Notes under the pieces: model-generated
Told to the model about the DNA's origin: nothing
Databases searched by the model: none
What the model saw: only the letters and a program-made list of their open reading frames with translations
Program-made: the position numbers and the translations under genes
NCBI GenBank assembly: GCA_028583405.1
Contig: CM053249.1
Coordinates: forward strand, 37,549,686-37,613,685
Source of the DNA: Pogonophryne albipinna
Taxonomy: Eukaryota; Chordata; Actinopteri; Perciformes; Artedidraconidae
Direction: 5' to 3'
DNA length: 64,000 nt
Shown here: one piece after another, positions 11,387 through 22,840 of the stretch
How the letters are laid out: the number at the start of each line of letters is the position of its first letter
Position numbering within the stretch: the stretch's first letter is position 1

Positions 11387-12536
11387 AGGGGGGGTAGGTA
11401 AGTTTGAGAAACCGGCTCGAGATACACTTTTTGTTATATTCCATGGAATACTCTTAACATCCCGATAGCAATGCATATCTTAAGTGCTTTGACAAAAAAT
11501 CCATAAAAAAATGTCATCTGTGGAAGCCGTAATACTGTAAAAAGTACGACCAATCCGTTTAGCCGGGCCGGCTAAACGGATTGGATTGGCGCCCTGTCTG
11601 TCAGCCTTCCATCTCGTGCACGCACAAATGTATCTCGTGCCCTCATTGGGCGTGCCGTCATTGGGCGTGCATTGCAGCAGTACTTCAATGACTCGCCAGC
11701 AACAGGCGGCCACTTTCACCATGGCAGAGTTAGGTTCAACATCGTCTACTGGTGGCAAAAGAAATAATGTAACGGAGCAAATTAGGAACAAAAACAAAGT
11801 GGAAACTAGGAGAATTCAAACCAGAGTCAATATCGGAGTTGCTTTTCAACGATGGCGACTACTGATGGAACTCACCTATGGGGGTTATTCCCTATCTTTA
11901 TTCAAGAGCGTGGTATTTAAATTTGAGAGCATACTTTATGTATTTATTTCCCTCAAACCCTGTCCTCGCACTCAAATAGTGCCTGCTTGCACTTAGATTT
12001 GCTCTGCTTCTGCTCAAACTGTACGCTTGCACTCCGATATATTGCTGCTTACGGATTTTTTCTGCTCTCAGATTTATTCTCTGCGCGCTCGAAACTTTTG
12101 TGCAACAATCCTGTCAAAATCCCTCAACCAATAGGAGGCCAGGTGTCCTTGCGGGTGCGTTCGTTTTACTTATTACAGCGTCCCGTAAGGGCGGTTACTC
12201 TTTGGTTTGTCTTTGGTGCGATGACAGGGTTTGAGTGAAGGAAATCAATAAAGCTCTCAAATGTAAATACCACGCTCTTGAATAAAGATAGGGAATAACC
12301 CCCATATACACCGAGTTGAAATCTGACGCCGTGGTCGCTCTTTTTCTCTTGGACAGGTTTTGTATGGTTTACAATTCCCCTGAACTATATAGCCAACCTA
12401 AGTCATGTGCGCGTTCATGTGTGTTGGAGGAGGTGCTCTGTAAGGAAGTCTGAAGGAAGGGGCGGATTCTTTTCGGCTGTGTACTTTCAAATTTTAGTGC
12501 ACTCGAGCCGGTTTCTCAAACTTACCTACCCCCCCT
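11387..12536 (+). mobile_element. TTAA-target non-autonomous composite element, copy 1 of 3
   Basis: The termini are AGGGGGGGTAGGTAAGTTTG at the left and its inverted form at the right, each flanked by TTAA (11383-11386, 12537-12540) as with piggyBac- or Kolobok-type insertion. The terminal inverted repeat is about 35 bp and ends in CCGGCTCGAG. Internally there is a start codon followed by MAELGSTSSTGGKRNNVTEQ and NIGVAFQRWR (from 11720). That peptide is interrupted by a second, TA-flanked miniature element (11879-12304). After the insertion, KSDAVVALFLLD can be read just before CAG-GT, which resembles an exon end. Copies 2 and 3 (28982-30135, 53921-55053) have the same architecture. Confidence 0.85.
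11879..12304 (+). mobile_element. TA-flanked miniature element nested in the TTAA composite
   Basis: The ends TGGGGGTTATTCCCTATC and GATAGGGAATAACCCCCA are inverted repeats that continue inward (TTTATTCAAGAGCGTGGTAT) for about 55 bp. TA flanks each side (11877-11878, 12305-12306), as in Tc1/mariner-type insertion. It is found at the same internal position in all three TTAA composites (29214-29643 and 54392-54821), so it entered before they multiplied. The reading frame of about 83 codons inside it carries no recognised domain. Confidence 0.8.
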
Positions 12537-12666
12537 TTAACCTGAGATATTAGTTATACAGTAATAGTATTGACAATCTAAAAAAACTGAGCAACTCAAC
12601 AGTCAACTTTATGTTTCTTATTGTCTAAAGCATTTATTATTTTCATTTTCCCCCTCTCATATTCAG

Positions 12667-12975
12667 TGTGGACGGATTGAGACAGCGTGGTGTCCAGAGA
12701 GCTGCTGAGACTTCAGGGAGAAACCTCCGTGTGATGGACGTCCAGTCTGTTGGTGTGGAGAGGACTGAGGGTCTTTCCTCAGCGAGGAAGACCGGGCCTG
12801 ATGGAGGAGCCCATGCTGGGCAAAGCTGATACCAACTGCACAGGCCTAGTCTGTCACTTTATTTGACTAAATGTGTTTACTTACTTACATTTAATAGGTT
12901 TACACCTTCTGTCCATATGTGCTTTTTATTTAAAACATTTGATTAACTTTTGGTTCACATTTCAATAAATTGTAT
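12667..12975 (+). other. Exon-like block with acceptor, 53-codon open stretch and poly(A) signal
   Basis: A pyrimidine-rich acceptor (CCCCTCTCATATTCAG, ending 12666) is followed by a frame open for about 53 codons. That frame includes VDGLRQRGVQRAAETSG and ends GAHAGQS-stop near 12829; an internal ATG gives MDVQSVGVERTEG. AATAAA follows at 12964. A matching donor (TTTCTAAG then GTAAGC) ends about 10990 on the same strand, so a two-exon transcript is possible. No homology is recognised. It lies within a repeat-bounded interval and may be a transposon transcript or lncRNA. Confidence 0.3.
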
Positions 12976-13226
12976 TTGCACTCCTTTCGTCCATTATTCT
13001 TACTGAAAATGTTAGATTACACATTCACATCTGACTGAAGATTGGCCCCATTTATTTGTGACGTTGCAAACTCTGCGGTACAAGGCACAAGTGTTGTGAA
13101 GCTCATAAAGTGAGGCACATAGAAATAATCAGCTGATGGAGTGTAGATGTGGAAATAGCTGCATTCGATCAGCTGACTGTGTTTTCACAATAAAAGTAGT
13201 TTCTTAGTGAATGTCCTGTACTGGTC

Positions 13227-14687
13227 TTAAAATCTCATAACATCAGCTTTTAATGTTCCTCTTGGATGTTCTTCTTGACCCTCAGAGAAGGAGAAAATGT
13301 CGTGTCTTTCAGGCATGTCCTTTCCTAACAAAAATTACAGGAAACATAAAACATATTATTGCAGAACAAGTGTGTTATTTATGAAAGCGGTGTGTTTGTG
13401 TGTTTAGGGCCTGTAGATATCATTATTTTGTAATTGTAATGATTTTTTTTTATTTCAACAGTGAGCTACAAAGACGATCAGATTAGGAATGAACAGTATG
13501 AAGTTCATCAACATTGAAATATATGTTATTATCAAAATAATATTTAACTGTTATCAAAACGTAGTGCAACTGTAGAAGCTTGCTCTGTTGTCTCACTGAA
13601 AGAATCACTTTTACAACGTTTTTTACAGATAATATTGAGAGATAAATAGTAGCAGTTCTCACTATGTGTTAAATATCTTTGCCTTCAATACATTAAATTA
13701 GAAAGCTGACAAAATCATAGTGCTTGTTAACATCTAAATGTAACTTTTTGCATGGAAAAAACCCTCAACTTCACTGATGTGTAGGTGATCTAGTATTTAG
13801 TATTGTTTAATGGAATGTATATCAGTGTATTAAAGTCAATACTTCATTCATTTAAACCAATATCTTTCTTGATTCTTTGTACAGTATGAAAAATAGAGTC
13901 TTTGTACCTGAGCTGAAGTTCACTGCTGTGAGGAGTCCAGTTCTGTCTCTCTCTCTCTGGTCCAGCCTGTCTGCATCACCTGGACACCTTAAACAAACAG
14001 ATATATATGTAAAGTACCATGTGTACAAACAATATAACTGATTCTCTTCTGTTGAACATGTTGGATTGTGTATTGGCCGAGTCAGGGTCCTTTTTATTTT
14101 ACTGTAACTTTGGAAGTTGTGTTACCAATGCTTACTGTTTATTTGATACCCATTTGGTAATACAATTAATAAAAACAACAAGGTTTGGGTTCGTTCTTCA
14201 GGTGACTGTGACGTTAACGTGTAAGCTCAATAATGCCAACCATATTGTAATATCTAAGTAATCATCTTGAAATATGACATTAATAATTGTAATATACACA
14301 TCTTATTGTGAGGTTGATTTCACATACACTACTTCGACGTCAGCTTGTCTACATACTTGAGCATAGCCAATTTAAATTAACCTTAGCGATGCATACAGTT
14401 CCTACCTAGATAATAAAATATCTCTCTACGTTACAAGGATGACCTTATTTTATCAACCTCAAACAGAAGCCGTTTGTTCAACAGTATTATCCCACTTAAT
14501 GTCTATTTCGTTTTAACCTTTATATATACAGTCTATTATTTTAACTTGGAGGCTACGATTAGCATCGTTAGCACCGATGTAGCTACCACACGCTAACCCA
14601 AGCCTTAACATTCATTACGTAGCTGATTAAAATCATTAACACATAAATAAAGCACTCAAATTTCACTTACCGCAAAACCGCATTCAT
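13227..14687 (-). CDS. Candidate three-exon ORF for a 64-residue microprotein (unrecognised)
   Basis: Three minus-strand segments join in consistent phases at GT-AG sites. Exon 1 (14687-14671) encodes MNAVL plus two bases and ends at GCG/GTAAGT. Exon 2 (13987-13908) follows GTTTAAG and reads CPGDADRLDQRERDR then TGLLTAVNFSS, ending TCAG/GTACAA. Exon 3 (13324-13227) follows TTGTTAG and reads GKDMPERHDIFSFSEGQ then EEHPRGTLKADVMRF and TAA. The product is hydrophilic, with no signal peptide, membrane segment or recognised domain. It lies inside the element at 10711-15190, so it may be captured or transposon-encoded, or the exons may be 5' UTR exons of adck1. The consistent phases are seen directly; that it is translated is inference. 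Confidence 0.35.
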
Positions 14688-15190
14688 GCACCGTCTGTTT
14701 CAACCGCAGAGCGAGTCACAATAGTCCGATATATAAGCATGAACAACAAACAACCACGGCCGGCTTCAAGTTGTGTTCCCTGGATGAGCTGAGCAGGCAG
14801 AGTCCCTGTAGCTTCACGGAGCAGCTAGCAGAGAGACAAGAAGCTAGCAGCAACAGTCACTTGACAGAGCCGTCACTCAATGTGACCACGCCCTAATGTA
14901 TGCAAAAACGTTAAGACCTAATATAAATAAAAGGGTCGTGTTAGAAAACAATTCACTCACAGATCCATAATCATGAAGGTGGAATCTAACTATATCGATA
15001 ATAAAAATGTATGGAGCCAGGGGTAGAAACATGTTTTTTTCTGCTGTAAAGTTGGGCATTTTAACATGGGGGTCTATGTAAATTGCTCCTTTCTGCAGCC
15101 ATCGCCTATCGGCCAATATATGAACTGCAGTGTGTGGCACTTCCGTATTGGCGTCCGGCTGTTCCCCAGAGTTTGCCCCTTGGTTTATGT

Positions 15191-16712
15191 GCATGTAAAT
15201 GGTCTGCAAAGGGTAAAATCCCTGTGTTCCCTCCACAAACTGCTGTGCTCATAGGCTTTATGGTTACAAGCTTTACAATTTTGGCCGCTAACAACTTAAG
15301 CTTAGATATCTTGCTTTCGGGCTCTCGGTTATCTGAGTTGAGCCTGCATAGAGTCTCTGTTTTCGTTACATTGGTGCCCAACAATTTTGACTGAAACTAG
15401 GCAAAATATGAGAAACTTAGTTTGTCTAAATAGCTAACGTAACTTGATCCTATCTCCAGCGCTTTTGTAAATGCCCCAAACCCTGTTCAAATATCTTGAT
15501 ATTCTTGAAATATCATCACTTTTAAATAAGATCAGCACAGCAAAAGAAGACCAGCATAAAATGAACAACGTGTCTTTGACTTTTGCTGTGTTGAATTGAG
15601 GCTGTTTACTATAACGTTGCAAATCACTGTATTTATGTGATACATGCTTATGGTGCGGATGTGTTTACATTGTATGTTTAGTTTAGTTTAGTTTATTTAT
15701 TTTAAAACTAAAGAAAATACAAATGATACAAAAGGTGATACAGACATGATACAGTACTATAAAAATGAATGCAATAACAAAACGAAACATTTAATTCATA
15801 ATTGAATAATCTGTAGTATCATTGTCTGATATCAATAAACAACAAAGCTTTAGCTAATTAGACGTCCGAAAAGGGGGCGGAAGAAGTTAACACTTATTTA
15901 ATCCGACCCCTTCTCCCTTTTTTTTAACGTATGTGATAAGCTTAGGGGTGGGACATTTCCGACATCTCTAGGCGGTTGACCAATTACAACAGAGCTGGTC
16001 AGCAAACCAATCAGAGCAGATTGGTCTCTGGTTTAAAGACTGAGGGTGAAAAAAATAGCTTTTTGAACATTAAAGCATGGAGACATGTCACAGTACAGAC
16101 ACTAAATACTAATATCAACCTGAACATGAATATATGCACACATTGTCCTAAAGTGCAATGTTCAGAAGATATGTTTGACCTACTCGTTTCAGAGCACAGT
16201 CTTTGTTTCTCTGTGTTAATCAATAATCACAGAGACCTAGCAATTGTACCTTTACACAGAATAAAAAATATAATTCAACAGAAAATATCTGCATCTCAAG
16301 TCTCTTAACTTGCATCTACGTTTCCTTCCCTCATGTCTCTTCCTTGCGTCTTAGTCCCTCCCCCCAGGGATTCATGGAGGAAACCATGCAAAGAGGAAAA
16401 CAAAGAAATACATTTTAAAAGCGATGAGACGTCAGTTGCGTTCGAATTTCCTTCCTCTACGAAAGGAAAGGAGAAAATGCTGTCCCAGAATGCCTTGCGG
16501 TCAAAACATTCGGCCGTTGACGGAAACAAGCTATTGTGACCGAGAAATTAGTATCATGAAAGTTACGGTGCTTATGAAACATTTAAAAATGTATATCGTA
16601 ACTTGCCATTATTAAGTAAGATTGACTTAATATCTTCACAAATGTTAAGTACATTTAACTTGATACTGGAAAATAAGTTCTACTTGATATTACAGCAGTA
16701 AAATATACTTAA
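15191..16712. other. No gene seen; repeat fragments
   Basis: Contains a GTTTAGTTTAGTTTAGTTTA simple run near 15679 and a short hairpin-like strip near 15865-15920 (GGGGGCGGAAGAAG against CCGACCCCTTCTCC). A stretch at about 16325-16400 (CTTGCGTCTTAGTCCCTCCC, GGATTCATGGAGG) recurs in altered form near 21795-21840 and 28560-28640. No supported coding sequence. Confidence 0.5.
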
Positions 16713-18447
16713 AGTGGACCTATCATGCTATATTTGAACGATATATTGTAGGGCCATACCTATATAAAGTATATAAATATAGGTTTTTTTTTCAAAATAC
16801 CAAACAGATCATGCATTTTAGCCATGCCTCATTTCGCTCTATTTGCTCTTTCCAGCCCTGTTTTTGCAGGGGGCTGATTCTGTGACGTAGCTTTAATGCA
16901 AATGAGCTGCAGCTGACCACGCCCCCCTGCAGGAGAGTGGAGCGTGCTTTGAGATCAGCTGCTGGGCTCTCAGAAGAGGGGGAGAAAAAGAGATCTCCGT
17001 CCTCCGTGTTTTATTCTATTTGATTATATAGAGTCATTATTCATTTGTTTTAAAGCTCAATAAATAACAAAGAAGACCTTGGACCGGCACTTTTCTAATT
17101 TTGATTTAAACTTTAACGGACATGTTGACCAGCGAAAAAAAATCGAACTGAAACTCTGCTGCACGGTCCCCTTGTCATCTGCTGGTGGCAAACCGGAGAG
17201 AATTACAGCAGCAGGAGCAAACGCTTGCCTCGGGGAGGGAGAAAAAGAGCCGGAGTGTCCACAGTGGAGAATAAACAGAAGGGCAACCATGGCAACCATG
17301 CGCGGGAAGTCTTCTTCGCTGCTTTTGTGTCAGACTACAGCGCCACTTACAGGCCTGGCATATGTACTACGGCATCTCCAGCGCTTTCGAGCGGCAATGG
17401 CCGGCTGTGGCCCAACCCCCCATTCCCCTGATAGGTGGAGAGTGATAGAGATTATATGGGATATCTTCTCCGCATTTCAAATCTCCGCGCGTCCTTATCA
17501 AGCTGGTTAAAAACACAGGAAGGAATCCAGAGCTACCAAGTAATCGTTAAACAATAATCCACTTTAATGGTAATATGACAATGCAATACAATCAAATACA
17601 GTACAAATTCAATACAGCTATCTATGGGATCCCTACATTACCTGCAGCCAGCCAGAGGAGAAAGAGGATGAACTGAATTCAAACACAACTTTTATACCCA
17701 AAAGTCACCGGAGGAGCCGAGTCAGTCTATCTCATTGGAAGATGTAAAAGATGACTTTTCTTAGCGAATCAGCGCGAGCCAGCCAGGACAATAAACCAGT
17801 GTCTCTGAGAGGGTAATAAAATGTATCTGGCGTCCGTTATCTCACTTCCCTGCATAGACTTTCACGCACACACTTTCCTGCACATTCCAGAGGCCTGAGC
17901 TGTATCCCTTTTGTTCACAAAGATAATACATATTAATACCCTCATATGAATACAAAGTAATCAAACACATACATATACTATTCAAGATATGATGACTTCC
18001 CTGAAACATGACATACTGGAGATCTTTAAGCAGAAGGAACTCTCATCCAACTCTCTATACCTCCCCCACAGGGCAATAAAACCTGTTAACTCCAAGCACC
18101 CTTTGTTCTCCAAAACCCATGTTAGCAGGCCCTGAATCCAGCTCACGGTTTTACCCAGATTATTTCCCATTTAAGCTCATTCATAGTTTGTTAACATGAA
18201 TACATACAAATATTTCACTTCAAGAGTTGGCCATATAGGCGGAGCTCCCTGTTTCTGACGTCAGAACAATTTCAAATCTGTATCAGTCTGTATCAGATCC
18301 GTTGCAGCCCCGTTTTTAGAGATTTGGGTATCGAGGAAAAGAGAGAGGGTTGTGTTTTCTGACTCTTGGTGAGTTCCCTGACACACCAGGGACACATATT
18401 CAGGTATAAAAGACCTACAAAAGTGCATTTTGCATGATAGGTCCCCT
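16713..18447 (+). mobile_element. TTAA-flanked non-autonomous element (AGTGGACCTATCATGC ends), copy 1 of 2
   Basis: Bounded by AGTGGACCTATCATGC at the left and GCATGATAGGTCCCCT at the right, with TTAA on both sides (16709-16712, 18448-18451). The element at 44101-46722 has the same ends. The right interior (TTTTTAGAGATTTGGGTATC, GAGTTCCCTGACACACCAGG) matches the left interior of that copy in reverse. A block at about 17028-17420 is shared with a different TIR element at 36374-36740. No complete transposase is present. Confidence 0.8.
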
Positions 18448-20230
18448 TTAAAAAAGGTGAGTGCAAATACTTACTAGGATTTAATCAAGTCAATCCTACA
18501 CGTCGTTTCTTTCAGTGTACTTATTATATGTTATAGTTTGGATTCCTAAAGCTTTTAGTCTACTATCCCATCATTCAAGGGTGGTCTTCACTATAGGTAA
18601 TGTTTTTTTTTTGGACGGAAACTATAATTTAAATTGTTTTACTATGTTCAATCTGAATTTACTTTCAAATAAAAACATCTATATTGATTCTGACTTTTCT
18701 GCATCCAACTCACAGGTGTATCATTGCTTTGAGAAAAAAGATTATTAATTTACCCCTTTTAGAAGTGAAGATACAGTGTTTCCCCTAGGATGGAGTCATA
18801 GCAGCGGTGCTAATGCACGTGGGCCCAGCATAATGTGAGCACGGAGCGTGTGGAATTTTTTAGTATGTGTACGTGCGAAGTGTGCCCCGCCAATTTGTTT
18901 CTATGTGTCTGCCAGCACAAGAAAGGTTCTTGAGGCCTAGTACCAGGGCCGGTTCTAGCCAATTTGCTGCCCTAGGCGAGATTTTATATATAAAGAATAA
19001 ATGAAAAATCTCTACAAAAGACAAATACACTACAAAAACAGACACTTATTGACATAGGTAATAGACGTCAAAATGGCTTCAAATGTATTCAGTATTGCAT
19101 GAACATGTTTGAATTGGGGGGTGGACGTCACATCCTCTAGGGGTGTCCGGGGTATGCCCCCCCCGGGAAGATTTATTTGAACATTTGAAAGTAAAATGCT
19201 TCAATCTGGTGCACTTTGAGCACACAATTACTAGAGACCTGATCTAGGGGGTACAACTCTAAACACCCATATGAAAAAGATCGGTATACATTTTAATAAT
19301 CAAATAAGTATATGAACATAACCAATAACCTACCATAGCCAATAACAAATAAATGTAACTTATTTTATTGTTGTTGTTCATTCATATATTATTTGACCAG
19401 TTAACATTTATTTATTTATTCATGCATATTTTTGGATCTCTCCAACTTTAAACAATATTTTTGGTTTATTGTCCTATATTATACATTGGAATGATTTCAA
19501 ACCTGTTTTTATTTATCCTAATAGTTATAAAGGAGTGCCTTGGAAATATGTGTTTACATAATTTGTGGTCAAAACATTTGAGACCCACTGAGATAACTTA
19601 GACTAAAATTAACTATCTAAACACTCCGAGTCCTTTACCCCACTGAGCCTCTCAGCCTGACTGGAGAGCTCTCCTCCACTCCGGTTGTAGAAACATCTAC
19701 TTCTTATATCCGTTAGCGCAGCTAGCACCAGATTCTAATAACAACAGCGCTGGTACCGGTGCACCCCCCCCCCTCTCTCTCCCTTGCTCGCTCTCTCGCT
19801 CCCACGCTGGCTGTGAGCTGCGGGCGCCTGATAAGCAGTGCTTGAATTGGAATCAAAAAGGTGCCAGTACTCTAAATCAGCAACTGTTTCAAGTCAATTT
19901 ATTTATACAGCCCAAAAACAAGTATTTGGCTCAAAGTCATAGTATATCCTATAATGCTGGTGGTCTCTTTACTGTATATTTTAAAAAGGCTCACTGTACT
20001 TAAACAAAATGACTCAGGGTGCATCGAGATTAGAGGGGGTGCAGGGGTAAAGTGCTAATTTTATAAGTGGGGAGTGGACCTGACACCCTCTGGGGGGGGT
20101 CCAGGGGCATGCTCCCCCGGGGAGTGATATTGGTAGTGGGATAAGACAAAGGTGTCTGCTGAGACTGAGCCCCTTCGTATTTCTTCCTATTACACACACA
20201 CATTTAAAATAGTCAGTTTCAAGGTAACGA
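18448..20230. other. Repeat fragments, no gene
   Basis: Contains CAGTGTTTCCCCTAGG at about 18776, a terminus whose inverted form (TAGGGGAAACACTG) appears near 51341. Also contains CAGGGCCGGTTCTAGCC at about 18944 and two related G-rich strips (19120-19170 and 20070-20130) with GGGTCC/GGGTGTCC and CCCCCGGG. These are worn ends of non-autonomous DNA elements. A CT-rich run lies at 19764-19805. Confidence 0.45.
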
Positions 20231-20234
20231 GACC

Positions 20235-21755
20235 ATGGATAGATAATTTTAATTAACCAAAAGCCATAATATGTGGTTGATGAGGGATCTGTCATTAAAT
20301 GGTAGAGTGCTGTTATCCAAAGCTGAGGTGATCTCCGGATCGGTCTATGTGTCCTTATCACTAGAAATGCCCACTAAAATATACAAAAACTTTGATAAGA
20401 TCCTATTTAATTTCATATGGAGGAATAATTGTCATTATTTAAGGAAATGTATCTAATGCAATAGTAAAATAAATGGTAGTTTAAAGGTACTAAGCTTTGA
20501 GACTTTAAATAATACTTTCAAAGATAAATGGTTAACTAACTTGATTAGCGAAAAAGTCAACATTTGGAATACCTTCCCTAAATATGTCTTTAATTTGATG
20601 GGTGGAGATACATTTCTTCTTAAATGTAATCACAATATTGAGACATTACCTTTAAAGTTATCAAACTTTCATAAGAAAGCCCTGTTGGCCTAGAAACTCA
20701 TTTACAAACACAATTTATCACCACCCAATTATTACATTTGGAACAACAGAAATATTCAATATAAAAGAAAATCTCGATATTATGAAAGATGGGTTGAACG
20801 TGGTATTTTATTAGTTAGACAATTTGTTAATGCTGATGGGCAATTACTAACATATAATGAATTCCTCTCTAAATTTGATTTACCGGTTACACCAAAAGAA
20901 TATGCAGTGGTTTTTGATGCTTTGCCAAGGAGTGTGCAGCAGCTTGATGGATATTCAGATATTGAGGTTTCAGTGTTAATCTTCCTAGCAGTATATTCCT
21001 TGGTGAAATGGACATTACCAAGAGACAATGCTGAAACACATACATAAGGAACTGCATACAAACTGTAACTCTGCCCAGAGGAAGATTCTTCTGGGCTCCA
21101 CTTTATGGATACATCAAATGGAACGAAATGTGTTTAATTGGAAATCATTTGTTGCTAAATAATAAAGTTAAGGAGGTTTCTTTTAAAATGTGACACACAA
21201 TATATCCTGCAAAAAAGATTTGGACCTGACATTGAATATTCCTGTTAATTTTGTAATCTACAAGAAGAAAGTATCTGCCATTTATTTTATGAATGTATGT
21301 ATAGAATTTTCGGGTAAGAGGTAGAATGTTTTTTAAAGAATGACGGGAAAAAACGCCAGGACAGAGACATTTTTCTGTACTTCAAAGTTGATAGTATGGA
21401 CACAGATTTTGTTTTTTTATTGTGCAATTAATTTTATTTTTAGGAAAATGTTATATCCATAAAAAGAGATGGGCTTACTCCAAACCAAATGTTGGACATT
21501 TCAACCAATAACTAAAAAAATATATTAGCACTATTCAAACATTAGGATTAATAAGGCAATTTAAACTAATTGTGTATTTTACAAATATTTAACCTGAAAT
21601 ATTAAACTGTATTTTTATTTTTCTTATTATTTATTTAGGTTGATAGATGTTGTGTTGTATGTCTTGCATCTGATTTGGACTTTAGAATGCAAAGTGTAGG
21701 ATATTCATGCATGATCTTGAATAGATGAATACAAAAATATGAAAATAAAAAATGC
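20235..21755 (+). mobile_element. Degenerate L1-type LINE, C-terminal part
   Basis: With many frameshifts the plus strand reads MRDLSLNGRVLLSKAEVISG, SVYVSLSLEMPTKIYKNFDK, ILFNFIWRNNCHYLRK, then RYYERWVERG-like and PKEYAVVFDALP-like text. All belong to the C-terminal region of teleost L1 ORF2. It ends in an A-rich tail (AAAAATATGAAAATAAAAAA, about 21732-21751). More decayed than the L1 at 2233-4399 and from a different subfamily. Confidence 0.72.
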
Positions 21756-22348
21756 ATTGCTCATAAAACAGTTTTTCTCGCTTAGCTCGGTTTCCTTGCG
21801 TCTTTCCACACGTGGAAGGGACTAAGACCCAAGGAAAAGTGAGTAAGGTAAACGAAGATGCACGTCAGAGACTGGGGAGGGGGTTAGGCTGCGCTATTGT
21901 GCGACATAGGCACTATTAGCTGTGTGGACATGAGTCGCGCTACCACTCTACAGCTAATGACGGGTCAGTGCTCTGAAGCCTCCCCTCACTGACACTGACA
22001 CTGCCGGGGAACAGAGTGCCGCTGTATGGGGGCTGTCACCTAAAGACACCTTTTCAGTGGTGTGCCTCCTGGCAGTCGATGGTAATAAGCATGTAAATAG
22101 AGGCAAAGTCAGATTGTTACATACATGCATCTGTCAGTAAGAACACTTACCTAACAAGTGAAGCACGGGCGCTGTCTGTTTGACCTCTTACTTTACTTAG
22201 AGCGTAGACTTCTGGTTAATGTAGTCTTGCATGAGATCAGGCTGCTTAATCCAGATGTGACAATGAACTCAAATTGTAGTCTGATTATTACATTACCATA
22301 ATGTGGACCATTTATCCGGTCCAGGTATGCGCGGTCGGTGGAGATGTT
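21756..22348. other. No gene seen
   Basis: Contains the CTTGCGTCTTTCCACACGTGG strip that recurs near 16345 and 28575, and otherwise unremarkable DNA. No splice-supported coding sequence. Confidence 0.4.
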
Positions 22349-22840
22349 AGGCTTGTTTGAGACGAGCCTCGAAAGTAGACGAGAATAGCCGATCGCAGCC
22401 GGGGGAGGTCTCAAAAAGCTAGCCTGAAGTCGGACAGCTCGGAGTCGGCTTGTTGTTCTTCTTCTTCTTCTTCTCTCGGTTTTTTGGCGGATTGCAAACA
22501 GCTTTAAGGTGCATACCGCCACCTCCGGAGTCGGCTTGACTCGGTTTGCATTTATAAAGAATGCACAAATGTGTTTAATCGTTAATGTCAGATATGTACT
22601 AAGTAAATACATTTGTTCCTGCTCAAGATTAGATTCAACTTTATTGTTATTGCACATATTACAGGTACTGAGACAACGAAATGCAGTTTAGCTTCTAACC
22701 AGGTGCAACAAGCAGTAAAGTGAAAAGTAACGTACACAATAGACAGAATAAAATATAGAATGAATTGAATGATGAATAAACAGTGAGGGGTATGAATACA
22801 CTAGATATCAGCCTGTGAGCAGCATGAACAGTGTGTATGA
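22349..22840 (+). repeat. Left arm of a widely spaced inverted repeat (partner 27895-28468)
   Basis: Begins AGGCTTGTTTGAGACGAGCC. Continues through GCTAGCCTGAAGTCGG, a TTC run, CCGGAGTCGGCTTGACTCGG and ACAACGAAATGCAGTTT. The same order appears reverse-complemented at 27895-28468. A third, reversed version of the first motif (GTCTCAAACACGCCTG) lies near 23286-23301, so 22349-23301 may be one TIR element. Much of the arm resembles the 3' tail of a teleost retroposon (GATTCAACTTTATTGTTATT). Confidence 0.7.

Larger units (their letters stand above)
10711..15190 (-). mobile_element. Large repeat-family element, copy 1, with differing interior from copy 2 (37590-38836)
   Basis: The outer about 250 bp at the left (starting CATAGACTGTATATATAAAT) and about 300 bp at the right (14880-15190) match, in reverse orientation, the two ends of the block at 37590-38836. 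The interiors differ. Marks of the right end are GTGACCACGCCC, GGGCATTTTAACATGGGGGT and CTTCCGTATTGGCG; marks of the left end are GTGACGTCACCCATAGGATT and AAATAAGGGCAAAGAGGCGG. The two ends are not obvious inverted repeats of each other, and no target duplication was found. Inside lie a TTAA element (11387-12536), a plus-strand exon-like block (12667-12975) and a minus-strand three-exon ORF (13227-14687). A further fragment of the left-end motif sits at about 14517-14533. The class is uncertain: it is common in teleosts, but I cannot name it. Confidence 0.6.

Noticed and set aside
11987..12238. 83-codon frame conserved in three places (also 29284-29535, 54500-54751) as a protein gene
   Set aside because: It lies inside the nested TA-flanked miniature element; conservation reflects common descent of the transposon copies, and no domain is seen.
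22193..22657. 154-codon minus-strand frame
   Set aside because: It crosses the repeat arm and its TTC run (poly-Arg artefact) and has no splice or homology support.
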